Source: Corallochytrium limacisporum
Lineage: Eukaryota; Opisthokonta
DNA: 37,590 nucleotides
Direction of reading: 5' to 3'
NCBI GenBank assembly: GCA_002811645.1
Contig: PDIP01000008.1
Coordinates: forward strand, 265,357 to 302,946
Made by a program: the position numbers and the translations under genes. Shown piece after piece: positions 17,186 to 28,400 of this stretch. Position 1 is the first letter of the stretch, and the number at the start of each line of letters is the position of its first letter. The notes under the pieces are model-generated. The model saw nothing but the letters and a program-made list of their open reading frames with translations. It was not told the origin of the DNA and searched no databases.

Positions 17186-19150
17186 ATGAAGGAAGTATGT
17201 ACGTGCGGCAATCCTCCGCACGGCACTATGGTGTCATGCGGAAGCTGCAATGAAGAATTTCATCCGGAGTGTACAGACTCCGGTGCGCTCGATGGCGAGT
17301 GGCACTGTCCAATCTGCGGTTTCCAGGGCACAGGCGGAATGACCAGCCATGGAGCCTCAGGAGTAAAGGCAGTTGAACAGACAACAGAAAACAGCGCTGA
17401 TCATGGAGAGACCCTAGACATTGTGAAACCACTAGCCTCTGATCAGGCCCCCGATTCCGCTGCGGTGTCGTCGACGGCGGTCACGACAGGTGACAATGGG
17501 GATTGTGTCGGGAGAAAGCGCAAAGATTCCACCTCGAGTAAGACTGAGCCAACTAAGCGTAGAAAATCATCAACATCCAAGAAACCTCAGGTTCCGCAAA
17601 AGTTGGCTGTAGTGAAACAAAACGAATTGGACTCCCGAATTCGGGAAAGCGTGCGCACCAATTTGAAGCAAGCCATGCAAGGTAAGATTAGCACCCGCAG
17701 TGATTCTGAAGCGGTAGGTGAGGAATCTATTCAAGAAAAGGCCATTGAAATCGAGCTGATGCTATATGAGCTCTGCGGAAGTGCGGATAGCAAATACAAG
17801 AACAAATTCCGTAGTATTCTGTTCAATATGAAGGATGCTTCCAACGAATGGCTTGTGCAATCACTGCTGTCGGGAGAGCTGACCGCCCGTGAAATGGTTC
17901 GCATGGAGACACAGGCGCTGGCATCAAAGACCCTTAATGCTTGGCGCGAGCAGGAGAAGCAGAATCTGGCAGAGTCCGTGATCAAGCGCCAAGGCAACGA
18001 AGACGACGAGACAAGACGTCTGTTCCGGTCGGTGCTCAGCGAGCGGACAGCCTCAGCGGCAGAAACCAACAAAGATGCTGCCTTCTCCGGAATTACGGAC
18101 AGCGGTGCCGCTTTTCGCGAAGCGGAAAGAATGCGGGGCAGCATGGTAGACGAGACTGACCAACAGCCCACTATTTCTAAGGTTTACGATGAGCCATCCA
18201 AGAATATTGAAGTACTCGAAGGGTACGCGAATATGGATGAGACCTCCCTGCAAGACAGTGAACAGAAGCAAGCAGAATTCGTGAACGAGCCACAGACCAG
18301 CAATGTCATTATTGACGGCCTCGATGACGGCAGAATGAAATGGACCGTTCGTTACGGCATTGACGTAGATCGAGCAGACGGTTTAGTGCCTAAGGTGCTG
18401 TACATCAGCAAGCGGGTTAAACGCAAATCCGCTCTGGACCATCTGCGCAGGGTACGTAGACTCGACCTGTGCAACCTCGCGGTACTTACCCTTCACATTC
18501 CGGCCACTCGTGAGGATTTTCTGGCCTACAATGAGGTGCTTGGGTACCTGCAATCCCGGAACAGTGTCGGCATTGCCAAGGCAGAGCATCCTGATGTCCA
18601 TGAGCTGCTAATATTGCCATCCCCTGCTGAGGAAGACCAGGTACCGGACGTGTTTGAAGACATGTCAGTGTACAAGAAACCTGGCACAGACCTGCTGCTA
18701 TTTGTCATTCTCTTCAAGAAGCTCCTAGCACCCAATGGCCACTCGACTCATCGCCAGCCGGCACCAGCAACTGTTGTGGAGCACCCGGTGAAGAAGTCCA
18801 TCAATACCCGGACGGAGGTGTCATCAAGCGGCCCAGATGACATGTACGATCCGACAGACCATACATTGCCAGAGCGCATTTCACGACCGGACCCTTCCGC
18901 GCCAGCAGTAGCAACCGCCGCAGCAGCTCAGGCTATCGATTTTGCCAAATTGGCTTCTGCAGTTCAGCGGTTTAAGAACGCTCCTGGCTCTGGTGCTGCC
19001 ACCGACTCGGCCGTACATGTCCCTTCACCTACAACGGCACCTGCGCCAGCCCCCGCGGCTCCCACCGGTCTCCAGTACAACCCTGAAGCTGTCAAGGCGG
19101 CCTTGGCCCGTTTGAAGTCAATGAACGGAGACGGTGGTGGAGGTCAGTGA
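17186..19150 (+). CDS. PHD finger - TFIIS central domain - SPOC protein (PHF3/DIDO/Bye1 type)
   Basis: A 654-residue nuclear protein with the domain order of PHF3, DIDO1 and yeast Bye1, which bind RNA polymerase II and regulate elongation. The PHD finger at 5-44 has the C4HC3 pattern C5, C7, C18, C21, H26, C29, C41, C44. A basic Lys/Arg/Ser linker (about 110-140) resembles a nuclear localisation signal. The TFIIS central (TFIIM) domain covers about 150-265 (RESVRTNLKQAM, then YKNKFRSILFNMKDASNEWL). A SPOC domain spans about 385-520 (LYISKRVKRKSALDHLRR), the module that reads phosphorylated Pol II tail in PHF3. The C-terminus is Ala/Pro rich with no domain seen. No Trp precedes the PHD His (EEFHPEC), so methyl-lysine reading is uncertain. 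No C-terminal TFIIS zinc ribbon is present, so it is not TFIIS itself. Confidence 0.88.
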   Translation: MKEVCTCGNPPHGTMVSCGSCNEEFHPECTDSGALDGEWHCPICGFQGTGGMTSHGASGVKAVEQTTENSADHGETLDIVKPLASDQAPDSAAVSSTAVTTGDNGDCVGRKRKDSTSSKTEPTKRRKSSTSKKPQVPQKLAVVKQNELDSRIRESVRTNLKQAMQGKISTRSDSEAVGEESIQEKAIEIELMLYELCGSADSKYKNKFRSILFNMKDASNEWLVQSLLSGELTAREMVRMETQALASKTLNAWREQEKQNLAESVIKRQGNEDDETRRLFRSVLSERTASAAETNKDAAFSGITDSGAAFREAERMRGSMVDETDQQPTISKVYDEPSKNIEVLEGYANMDETSLQDSEQKQAEFVNEPQTSNVIIDGLDDGRMKWTVRYGIDVDRADGLVPKVLYISKRVKRKSALDHLRRVRRLDLCNLAVLTLHIPATREDFLAYNEVLGYLQSRNSVGIAKAEHPDVHELLILPSPAEEDQVPDVFEDMSVYKKPGTDLLLFVILFKKLLAPNGHSTHRQPAPATVVEHPVKKSINTRTEVSSSGPDDMYDPTDHTLPERISRPDPSAPAVATAAAAQAIDFAKLASAVQRFKNAPGSGAATDSAVHVPSPTTAPAPAPAAPTGLQYNPEAVKAALARLKSMNGDGGGGQ

Positions 19151-19289
19151 CTAAGATGCAAGATTGAATACCAAGTCTTCCTGTACTGTTTTGTGTGAGC
19201 AATGCATCCGGGCACAAGATTGATGTTTTAAAATTAACTGTTGGTTTCATAACCATGTTCATGTAGATGAAAAGCAAATGAAGTCTATG

Positions 19290-19295
19290 TTTATT
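19290..19295 (-). terminator. Possible polyadenylation signal (minus strand)
   Basis: TTTATT on the plus strand reads AATAAA on the minus strand, about 119 bases beyond the DUF2306 stop and within the 3' flank of the convergent PHD-SPOC gene. A nearer minus-strand TGTAA at about 19394-19398 is an alternative. Confidence 0.3.
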
Positions 19296-19413
19296 GCGAA
19301 TGTTTGTGATATGTAGACTCTGAAAATAGCTATCCAGTGCTTTGCAAGAGTTGTGAAGGATGACGTCTTGTTGCTGCATGGTGAGCACAGAACTTACATG
19401 CTCATCTATCGGT

Positions 19414-20253
19414 TCACATGGTCTTGAGCGTCTTTCCCTTTATCGTGCCAGCAGGCGGGGGGTAGAAGTATGCCAGTCCCATTGGCGTGAAGACCGTCAC
19501 TGACAAACCGGCCAGGTACGCAAACGACGCAAACATAATCTTCAAATTCTCCACACCCACGTTTCTTGCGGTGAACAGCGTACCAGTATACTGTTCGTAA
19601 GCAGTGAACCACAGCCCAATGTAAAAGCGTTGCACGCTCACTGCCAGTCCGGCAGCGCAATGCATGATAACCCAGTAGCGGTGTGCGGGAATGTTGCGGT
19701 CAATAGCAATGGCCTTGAACGCCCGGTAGAGTGTATAACCAAACAATTTAAATAGTAGAAGCACGGCCATGTCCAGGGTAAAGATGCTCCAGTGTCCCAA
19801 TGGCAGGGTATAGCTCATGCCAAAGACTGCGAATCCGAGACCAGTGAAGCAGAGGCTGGTGCTCAGGGCAAAAAACAGGTAACCAGCATACTTGTGCAGC
19901 TTCAGGTTGCGCTTTCGCAGTCCAGACCTGAGCTGGAAGGGGGCCATTAGCGACCAGATCGCAGCGGGAATAATATGTCCGTAGAAGGATACCAGGGGAT
20001 ACTTCTTGTACACTTCATGGACAGGAGTCCCTTCCTCATTGGGAAGCTCCGCCACCTCTGCAGTCTCACTGTCTGTTACATCCCTCAGGTTGATACCAAA
20101 GAAGTAATGACTCAGTTGGCGAATGGCAAAGGTGAACACAAGCAGACACAGCCATAGTGTGATACCCCAGGACACGTAGCTGGCCAGTGTCTTCATTGGC
20201 TCATCCTGTTTCTTGGAGCGTATACTCTGTAGGGTTGTAGCATTAGGTGGCAT
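19414..20253 (-). CDS. DUF2306-family multi-pass membrane protein
   Basis: A 279-residue integral membrane protein resembling the DUF2306 family, whose biochemical role is unknown to me. Six likely membrane segments lie at about 24-45, 86-108, 122-146, 155-175, 192-212 and 238-263. Family-like features are GHIIPAAIWSLMAPFQL, LKLHKYAGYLF and PAHRYWVIMH. Histidines near membrane faces (H93, H120, H154, H191, H198) could coordinate heme or metal as in cytochrome-b561-like proteins, but that is speculation. The first 23 residues are hydrophilic and basic, with no cleavable signal peptide. An acidic loop (about 57-76) separates the first two segments. The gene starts at the first ATG and is convergent with the PHD-SPOC gene. 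Confidence 0.75.
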   Translation of the reverse strand: MPPNATTLQSIRSKKQDEPMKTLASYVSWGITLWLCLLVFTFAIRQLSHYFFGINLRDVTDSETAEVAELPNEEGTPVHEVYKKYPLVSFYGHIIPAAIWSLMAPFQLRSGLRKRNLKLHKYAGYLFFALSTSLCFTGLGFAVFGMSYTLPLGHWSIFTLDMAVLLLFKLFGYTLYRAFKAIAIDRNIPAHRYWVIMHCAAGLAVSVQRFYIGLWFTAYEQYTGTLFTARNVGVENLKIMFASFAYLAGLSVTVFTPMGLAYFYPPPAGTIKGKTLKTM

Positions 20254-21533
20254 GGTTTAATCTTCTTGTGGAATTCTATCCATTGATCATTCACAATGAC
20301 TCAGTCCCCATTTTATACAATAAAGTTCAGAGTGCCTTCAATATCTCTGTATATTCATGTGCGGTGACAGTCCGCTCTTTTGTAGCTGAAACTTGCTCCC
20401 ATGACTTTAGATTGTTGTGTCATGTATGTATTCGATGCAGATGCCAACTTGTATGGAATAAAAGGTTCCACAATATGCGCAGGAAGCATCACACCGGGAA
20501 GTCCGCAGCTCTTGTCCCTCTCGGAACCCAGCGACCCACACAATGTCCTTGGCTCTTTGCGCACTCAGCTGCCGCGAAAAGGCAGGACCTCCAAGTCAGA
20601 ACTCTCGTTTCTGAATACGGTACCTATTGAATCCTAGACACCCACTTGAACACTTTGCTAATTTTCCTACCCACCCAAGGAGGCCCACCCAGCGAGTATC
20701 AGCTGTCTACCGATGATCGTGCACGCAACGATACAGAAATCGCTTTTCCTGCGGTTCATACCTGCTGCACAGCGCCCCCCCCCCCAGCAAATCGCATTTT
20801 CTGACCGCATAGAAACATTTGTTCTGCCAATAAAAAATATACCCTCATGTCGTCCCCGCTCCCATCAATTTTGCCCGATGACTGGTATACTGGGAGTGCA
20901 ATGGTGGGGGTTAGGCGTGCCCACTTTACTTCGGCGTATTTCTGGGGGACCAGTTACAGGCCCGAGGAATTGCAGGCGTGATGCGGGGAACGCTAATCTG
21001 AGCCGTCACCAGCTGTCAATAAGCGGGGAACCATTACGAAGGAAAATCTTGGTGGTCTCCTTCTGGCAGACCGCAGCTAAATTTCGAATCTATTGGGATT
21101 ATGGCGAAGACGGAATTAGTGAAGTATGTACAGAGTGGTTCGCCAGAACCCTTTCCACGTCTGAAAGCCTGTGTATGTTGTGCTCACGGTTTTTGTCTTC
21201 CGCTTGTATGTTCTGTCTGCGCCCGTTTCACGGGGTTCCCCAAGGGCCCCAGCGCCTTCGCTCGCTGCTTTACTCAGGTGACCGGTCAGGAGACTGTCCC
21301 TGAAAGAAAAGGAAGAAGGGGGGGGGGGGGGACAGAGACGGGGGAGACGAGAAGAGGAGGGTCGCAATTCCTTCCTTTTCTGGAGGAGGCCCACAGGTGG
21401 GTTCCCGTGATCGGGTTGGTAAGGGTGTCCGCATGAGGAACGATTTTAGAAAGACAATCCGGCGATCTAGATAGTAGGGTGCCAAAGCTAAGTGGTCATG
21501 CGGCTATGCCATGCATGTCTGGTCCAGCTGTAT
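20254..21533. other. 1.3 kb gap between DUF2306 and ValRS genes
   Basis: Both flanking genes are on the minus strand, so this holds the DUF2306 promoter and the ValRS 3' end. An ATG frame of 78 codons at 20401-20637 and one of 196 codons at 20713-21303 (plus strand) exist. Their products look unstructured, cross a C-run (about 20777-20789) and match no family I recognise. A long G-run lies at about 21317-21330. I see no RNA gene. Confidence 0.45.
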
Positions 21534-24500
21534 TCAACGCCGAGCGCGACGTCTACTCTTCTCCGAAGGCCATGTCTTCGTCTGCACCTTTGGTTCTTCA
21601 CCAGTCAGTTCCTTGTACAAACCTCGCAGCTGTTCCAATTCGATGCCCAGACGTTGCAGCTCCTCTTCCTTAACCTGTGCAGTGGCCTGGGGAATATAAG
21701 CTGAACCAGGACCCCGAAGAACATTATTCCGAGATGTCCATTCACGACTAGCCTTCGTCAGCCGTCGTTCTAGATTGGCTGCCACTCGCTCCGCATTATT
21801 TACCTGATCCTTTGTCAAGAAAAGGGAATAGTCTGAGCTTACAGGCATGATAATGCCATCACCAAGCTTTCCAATGACCTCTTCCCGGGTGGCACTTGGA
21901 GGATTGATGTCAACGCTAAGGTCTGCACGGCCCATTGCACCGATGACAGGCAGCATGGCAACAAAATTGGCCTCACTGGCAGCCTCAATTGTTCCACAGA
22001 GCACAATAATATTCTTGACTTCAGACGATGCAATGCCAAGAACGTCTTTCAACCGTCGAATACTTCTTTTCAAATTTCTGGCGTCGATCATGGGTCCCAG
22101 AAGTTCTTCAGAGACTTTCTGACCCGTCGCCCGTGTGGCCTCCGCGAAACACGGGTGCCGGACACGATTGATTGCGCACACTTGTGCATCTCCGTTGCCA
22201 TTGGGATCCTCGCAGCCATTGAGTACGTGATGCATGTAGATGGTATGGAATGGTGCTATGGGATAGGACAATCGTAGCAGGGTTTCAATTGCAAACCGGA
22301 GGGTGCGAGCCACGTGAGCACGACCTTTGTCATCACCATTCCCGAGCAAGTATTTGGTTTGTTCCATGTAGTCGTTAGCGAACATTTCTACCCAGAACTT
22401 GCGAACAGCAGTGAAGTACACTCCAGGGGTAACCTCAGTTGGCTTCAATTCTGAGTAATCTAAGTCTTGCGCGAGAGACATCAGTTCGTAGATGAAGTAT
22501 CGGTTGGCGGGATGGACACTGCAATCGTCAAGAAGGGCCAAAGTCTTCTCGCCTTCTTGGACATATCGCTCTTCGGTCCAGGCTTCCCTGATATCAGACC
22601 CTAATGATGTATCCATCAGAGTCTGCTGGACGTATTTTGTGGCGTTGTAAATTTTGTTGAGGAATGCACTGTTATTCTTTGCTTGGCGCATATCAAAGTT
22701 TACGGTCGAGACCTCCGAATAACCCAAAAGAGCCAGCCGCAGCGCATCAGCTCCGTACGCAGGGAATCCATTGGGATAGTTCCGGTCAATGGCTTTCAAC
22801 CCTTTTGCTACTTCCCCATGCTCCACATTGCTTTCCAGTAGACGTTTCTTCAGCGCCTCTTGGCTTGCACCTTGAATAACATCCATGGGGTCGATGACGT
22901 TGCCCTTTGACTTGCTCATTTTTCTTCCTTCGCTATCACGTACCATGCTGTGGCACCAAATCTGCGTAAACGGATACTCATCGACCAAAAAGTGATTGGT
23001 CATCAGCATCCGTGCGACCCAAAAGAAAATAATGTCGTGACCTGTCTCCAATACAGTGTTTGGGTACAGTCCCGTTTGCTTCAGCTCTTGGCCGTTCTGT
23101 GCTTCATGCGGCCACCCAGCTGTGCTGATGGGCAACAAGGCAGACGAAAACCACGTATCCAAGACATCTTCATCTCGCTCGAGACGGTATTCTGCATAAT
23201 CATGTGGATATCTCTTCTTGAGTTTCGCTTGCGCTTCCTCCACACTCCCAGCGATGATCCATTCATCTGTGGCTGTAGTGGCGTCTTCAGAGATCGGAAG
23301 AGCGCGAAAGGCTGGGATCTGATGACCCCACCACAACTGGCGAGATATGCACCAATCCTCGATGTTGGCGAGCATTGTCAACAATTCGGACGCGCATCGC
23401 TCAGGTCGGATCTGAATTGTGCCCATCTCCACCGCTTTCTTCAGCTGCTCAGCCATTGTGGTCATGGAAATGTACCATTGGGGCCGCAGCAAGGACTCAA
23501 TTACATCACCCGTTCGGCTACACGTCTTGACTACCATATCATGCTGGTGCTTGCCGCGTACAAAATTCTTTGATGATAATTCTTTAAGCAGGCTACGGCG
23601 AATATCCAACCTGTTCTTTCCCCGATAGCGCTGTGGTACAAGATCCGTATCCAGCATAGTACCATCATTTCCGATTACATCTACAACCCGCAGATTGTGT
23701 CGCTGGGCACATTCATAATCATTGGCATCGTGTGCTGGCGTGACCTTCACAGCACCGGTGCCCTTGGTAGGATCCGCCAAAACCCCATCGGCAATGACAG
23801 GCACTACATGTCCCGTGGCTGGGTTCAAGACTGATCGGCCGATGAACATTTGATAGCGACCATCGTCTGGGTGCACAGCGACTGCCACGTCGCCAAACAT
23901 TGTTTCTGGCCTCGTTGTCGCAACGCAAATCTCTTGGTCTTTATGTACAGTACCGGCCTCATCAACCAAGGGGAACGCAATGTCGTGGATCGCCCCGTAC
24001 TCTACCTTGAATCCGTTTATGTTCATCACAGTTGGTTTAGTGATCGACTGTGAGTCCACTTCTACGTCGGAAAGAGCAGTCTGAAGAGTGGGACACCAGT
24101 TCACCATCCGATTCGCACGGTAAAGCAGACCTGCCTCATGCATCCTCAAAAATGCTTCGTTCACTGCGGAGGTATGATGGTCATCTAGCGTAAAAAATTC
24201 CTGGCTCCAGTCCAGCGAAAGCCCAAATGCCCGTAACTGTGTACGAATAGTCTCTCTGCGGGCCTGGCTCCATTGTTTTGCGACATCAACAAATTCAGCC
24301 CGTCCCATATCCTTGCGCAGCAGATTCTCTTTACGATGAAGAATTCGTTCCACAACTGCCTGAGTAGCAATGCCGGCGTGATCTGTACCAGGGATCCAGT
24401 GGACCCGCCGTCCAGCCAGCTGTGCCGTCTTCGCCATGAAGTCTTCGATGCAGACGGTCAAAGCATGCCCAATGTGGAGGTTTCCAGTCACATTCGGTGG

Positions 24501-24743
24501 TGGTAAGAGCATGGTAAAAGGTTTCTTTTCCTCACCTATGGGTGCAGGTCGTGGTTTGTCGTCTAAGTGATTTTGCACGCGCTGTTCTATGACCCCCGTC
24601 TGGATCGGTGTTATAAACTTCCAATCATCAACGCCATTTGGCTCACTTGCCCCGCAATATGCAGCCGCTGGCAATCTTAGAAGGTTCTGGCGTACTCGCA
24701 CTTGTGAAGATCCACGCCAAGCAACGAACTTGAGGAATGACAT
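21534..24743 (-). CDS. VARS: Valyl-tRNA synthetase with organelle-type N-terminus
   Basis: A 1069-residue class I aminoacyl-tRNA synthetase that charges tRNA-Val and edits mischarged threonine. The HIGH motif is at residues 90-93 in PPPNVTGNLHIGHALT, and KMSKSKGN begins near 608. VHWIPGTDHAGIATQ is the ValRS-type version of its motif, distinguishing it from IleRS and LeuRS. The CP1 editing region lies between, with TTRPETMFGDVAVAVHP near 290. An anticodon-binding helical domain and a C-terminal coiled-coil arm (about 985-1045) follow; the arm is typical of ValRS. The first 36 residues are rich in Arg, Ser, Ala and Leu with no acidic residue until E34, as in a mitochondrial or plastid presequence. 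The next ATG (residue 78) lies too close to the active site to give a shorter cytosolic form. The start is the first ATG. Confidence 0.95.
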   Translation of the reverse strand: MSFLKFVAWRGSSQVRVRQNLLRLPAAAYCGASEPNGVDDWKFITPIQTGVIEQRVQNHLDDKPRPAPIGEEKKPFTMLLPPPNVTGNLHIGHALTVCIEDFMAKTAQLAGRRVHWIPGTDHAGIATQAVVERILHRKENLLRKDMGRAEFVDVAKQWSQARRETIRTQLRAFGLSLDWSQEFFTLDDHHTSAVNEAFLRMHEAGLLYRANRMVNWCPTLQTALSDVEVDSQSITKPTVMNINGFKVEYGAIHDIAFPLVDEAGTVHKDQEICVATTRPETMFGDVAVAVHPDDGRYQMFIGRSVLNPATGHVVPVIADGVLADPTKGTGAVKVTPAHDANDYECAQRHNLRVVDVIGNDGTMLDTDLVPQRYRGKNRLDIRRSLLKELSSKNFVRGKHQHDMVVKTCSRTGDVIESLLRPQWYISMTTMAEQLKKAVEMGTIQIRPERCASELLTMLANIEDWCISRQLWWGHQIPAFRALPISEDATTATDEWIIAGSVEEAQAKLKKRYPHDYAEYRLERDEDVLDTWFSSALLPISTAGWPHEAQNGQELKQTGLYPNTVLETGHDIIFFWVARMLMTNHFLVDEYPFTQIWCHSMVRDSEGRKMSKSKGNVIDPMDVIQGASQEALKKRLLESNVEHGEVAKGLKAIDRNYPNGFPAYGADALRLALLGYSEVSTVNFDMRQAKNNSAFLNKIYNATKYVQQTLMDTSLGSDIREAWTEERYVQEGEKTLALLDDCSVHPANRYFIYELMSLAQDLDYSELKPTEVTPGVYFTAVRKFWVEMFANDYMEQTKYLLGNGDDKGRAHVARTLRFAIETLLRLSYPIAPFHTIYMHHVLNGCEDPNGNGDAQVCAINRVRHPCFAEATRATGQKVSEELLGPMIDARNLKRSIRRLKDVLGIASSEVKNIIVLCGTIEAASEANFVAMLPVIGAMGRADLSVDINPPSATREEVIGKLGDGIIMPVSSDYSLFLTKDQVNNAERVAANLERRLTKASREWTSRNNVLRGPGSAYIPQATAQVKEEELQRLGIELEQLRGLYKELTGEEPKVQTKTWPSEKSRRRARR

Positions 24744-25465
24744 GCTTCGTGGTCTTCGTTTGCAGAAACGTGCATCTTATGACACTCCCTCCATTGTGCC
24801 TTATAGTCTGGCTATCTTTCCTTCTTTATCTCACTTTCTTGTCGCAAGGTTTCCACTCAATTACAAAAAGAAGTGGTCTTGAAGTACCGCCTACGTTCTG
24901 TGGCGATGAAGTTGTGTTGATGAAGACTCGCACCCTCAAACCGGACCGTACGCATTGTGTAGGCACCAGGGTTCTCCATCAGAAATCTCGCGCGTGGGGG
25001 CCAGAGGGGCCCTTCACCCGACTAGGGTGCGAGTGGCACAGAGGGCACAGAGCGGGGGAGATTTGAATTAGTCCCCAACAAGCAAGCGGGATCTTGTACG
25101 CTGGCCGTCCTGATCCCTTTCCGCACCACCTTTATCCGTACCATTGCAACAGACACACTGATACAGCACATCGAATCTTGGGGAGTTGAGGTTTGGTTCC
25201 GCTTTCGTCCAGGACCAATCTGTCCAGCAATAAGATATTTGAAGGATAGGCATAGCCGAGGAGCCCACCTCTTCACAGTTGGTTTGACATTCCGCTTATG
25301 ACCCATTCGGAGAGACACAGGACGCATATATGGCATTCGACTGTATGGTCAGTGAAGCAGCAATGACCCGTATCACTGGGAAATAGCATTATCAGGATGG
25401 CTTGGTTCGATCTTCATGTCCGTTAGTGTCAGGAACTGTACGAGATCCAAGTTTGCAGGCGTATC
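24744..25465. promoter_or_regulatory. Shared upstream region of ValRS and the 1426-residue protein
   Basis: 722 bases separate the divergent start codons. A minus-strand ATG frame at 25022-25336 (104 codons, basic start) and a second frame overlapping it are not recognisable, and neither is called. A plus-strand in-frame TAG near 25423 supports the ATG at 25466 as the start of the downstream gene. Confidence 0.4.
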
Positions 25466-28400
25466 ATGATAGAGGCACTGGTCCATCTTCGGTCGCGGCC
25501 TATGCATGCGCGTATGCCCCGGTCATCAATCCGATTCTACGCAAAAGAAGCAGGAAATCGAAGAAGACGTGTCAAGACAAAACGAAAGAGCTTAGAAAAG
25601 GAAGAAGTAAAGAATGTTGTATCGTCTGTATCTACACAAGAAGCAGAAGCAAACGAGTTTTTCACGTCAGAAGCAGTTCCAGCATGGCTTCGGGCTCGGG
25701 TGGCTGTCGGATCGTCGGAAGGGATAAGAGCTCGTTCACAGCTCACGAGGTCAGTACACATTGGTTCCCTGATTCCACCACCGCTTGTTCGGAGTCCTCT
25801 TAGTCAATCCCTGATGTCAACCATTTCCAGGTCTCGGGATCATCAGATCAATGATGTACACACTCTTCATGAAGAGTCACAAGAGATGCTTAGCTATCCC
25901 AGGCTATCAGAGGACCAAAAGGCCACTTTGAAGCAACATATTCGCACACTGGCAGTGGAAGGCGATCTTCTCGAAGCCTGGATGTTCAGGGAAAGATCAG
26001 GGGCAACAGACGAAATCGAGATATTGGAGACTCGAGGTATTCCAGTCGACCTCAATGAACACAGTGACCTAGATGTTTTGGCATTCGACATCAATCGGCG
26101 GTGTAAAGAGCCTGACTGTGGTCTGGCCCGGTCGGTATTAAATGCAGTTCATGATTTTAGGGCTCTGTACTTGAATCCAGCAGCGATAACACTCTCTGCG
26201 TTTACTGGTGATGCATCCTTTCTTCTTCAGTATGTTGATGGAAAGAACCTCCAAGGTAAGGAAGAAAAAGATATGCCTCCTGAACAGCAGGCTCCTGAAC
26301 AGGAGGGTCCGATGTGGAATTTCCCCAAGGGTGCGGGTGTTATCTCACATGAAGATCATATGAAGATTATGGCATTTGGTAAGCTTGTGAGGTTTGGCCA
26401 CATCGACGAGGCATGGAAGGTGCTGAGCAGTTTTAATGAACACCTGGCCGACGGGTTAAGGTTGCCACTAGCGCGTATGATGCTTGATCGTGGTCTGGAG
26501 GAGGCAATTGATAGCAAACGCTTTGGTGCTTTGGTTCATATTGCAGAGATTGGTCTTGAAAAGCAATGGTTGCGACCCAGCAGCTTTGGGGCAGTTGTAG
26601 GTGTGCTCTACGGACTTGATCGAGGTCAAGGTGTGCAGTTGGCTCATAGGCTTCTTGGGCATGCCGAGCGACGAAAACTCCTCACGGAATCTGAGTGGGC
26701 CCGGGCTGTGTGGAATGGACTCCTATCATGCAAATGCCTAGATCATGCCCGGCGTTGGTGGCCAAGAATCTTGTTAACTCATCGAGACCTAGGTGCAGAG
26801 CGACTTTCGGACATCTGGAAACTATTTCTCTACCGGACATTGGCAGCACACTCCGTGGAAACTGCAACAGACCCTCTCATACTCTTACCACAGGCGCTCA
26901 GAAATGACCCATTTAATGCACTTGTAATGGGGACCATGTCCGATGAGCAACTGGCGAACGAATACGCGAGGGAAATGCTGGCAGTTGAATGGGCAAGCTC
27001 CGAAACCATCTCTTTCGAAACAATGCGCAAAATGGAGAGTCTGATTCTACTGTCAGAGAAGACCCGAAATGTGGAATTCTTGAACGTTGTGCGGGGCCAG
27101 TTGGATCAATCATGGGCAAAAACAAAATCCTTTGTCAATTTGCATCCGCAAATGCAATTGGATCTCACACGGTTATATCAAGCTCTCTTCAGATCCTTTT
27201 CCAGACTGTCTCAAACCGTAGAAGACTACGAAAACCTGTTTCAGGCTTTGCAGGTCATGCAAAAGCATGATTTCCCTCTTGACACGACTCGTTGGGAGCC
27301 GTTGCTCGCAGAGCTGGTGGATGCCGGACTGCGCCATGGGAATCGATTAGCACCGCTGTCAACTTTGGTTGACCGGACGGTAACTGAAACGTATGAAAAG
27401 CGACATTTGATTACTGCCATCGATATGCTCTCTGAGTTGAAGGAGAACCACCTTCACGAGGTCATTGAACAAGTGAACAAGGTCTTTGCTCTTGAGCAAA
27501 CACCAACTAGTCACATGCGCCGGTACGACCTCGGATCTCTCTTTGGAACTTTGTCATTGGCTATGATTGTGCACGGTGAACGTGTCATGGCCCTTTCCAT
27601 CGTCAAGGAAGCAAAGGAAGCTCATCATCCCGTGCCACCTTTTATGCTTGATGCGGCCGTATCAACCCTGGCACGACGTGATGGACCAGTAGAGGCATTT
27701 AAATTTTGGCTTCAGTGCTTCCTTTTGTACGAAGGACTTTTGAGAGCTCCTGTGACCCTGCGTGGAGCGCTCACAAACGAGAGTGTAACCGAACAGCTAG
27801 ATAATGTGGGAGGATTGCTTGCTCAGGATCATTTACGAGAGAGTCTGTGGATGGTCTGTGAGGAATTAAATACGCAGACTCACATGTTGAGGCCCAGTTT
27901 CGAAGATCTTGACGTACCTGACAAACTCGTTGCGTCTGTAACATTGCCATCACCTGAACCAGTCAATGGCACACGGGAGGTGAAGATCGCGACAGATAGG
28001 GTGGAAAAGAACCCCGAGAGAGCAGGTTCCAGTGAAGAGTCAATTGCACAAAAAGCAGTCGAATCCCTTCGCTTGACGAAGATTGATCGACCGAAGTCCA
28101 TTGTAGATCTTATACGGTGGGGTCTGGCTGATGTGGAAGCTGGCGGAGCGTTCGAGTCCATAGTGGTCTACAGTTTGTCGGGCATAGAGGGCAGACCCAT
28201 TTTAATGCATCCAGACGGCTTGTCATTGGTACTTGATAATGTTCGGGGAACTCGAACATTCATCAACACTCTGTGTTCCTCAGATGTGGAGTTAGGTAGC
28301 CGAGACCTCGCCAAAATATTCACGGCAATCATCAGAGTTCGAGCAAAGTCATCGCCAGTCAAGACTAGTGCACCAGAATTAGTCACGGTCCTCCGACAGT

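Noticed and set aside
20713-21303. 196-codon plus-strand ATG frame
   Set aside because: The product crosses a C-run, shows no domain or consistent composition, and is probably a chance frame in G+C-rich DNA. It deserves a transcript check because the strand pattern predicts a plus-strand gene here.
25022-25336. 104-codon minus-strand frame beginning with a basic segment (MGHKRNVKP)
   Set aside because: The start resembles small nuclear or ribosomal proteins, but the rest is not coherent. A trial 49-base intron gave an early stop, so no gene model could be supported.
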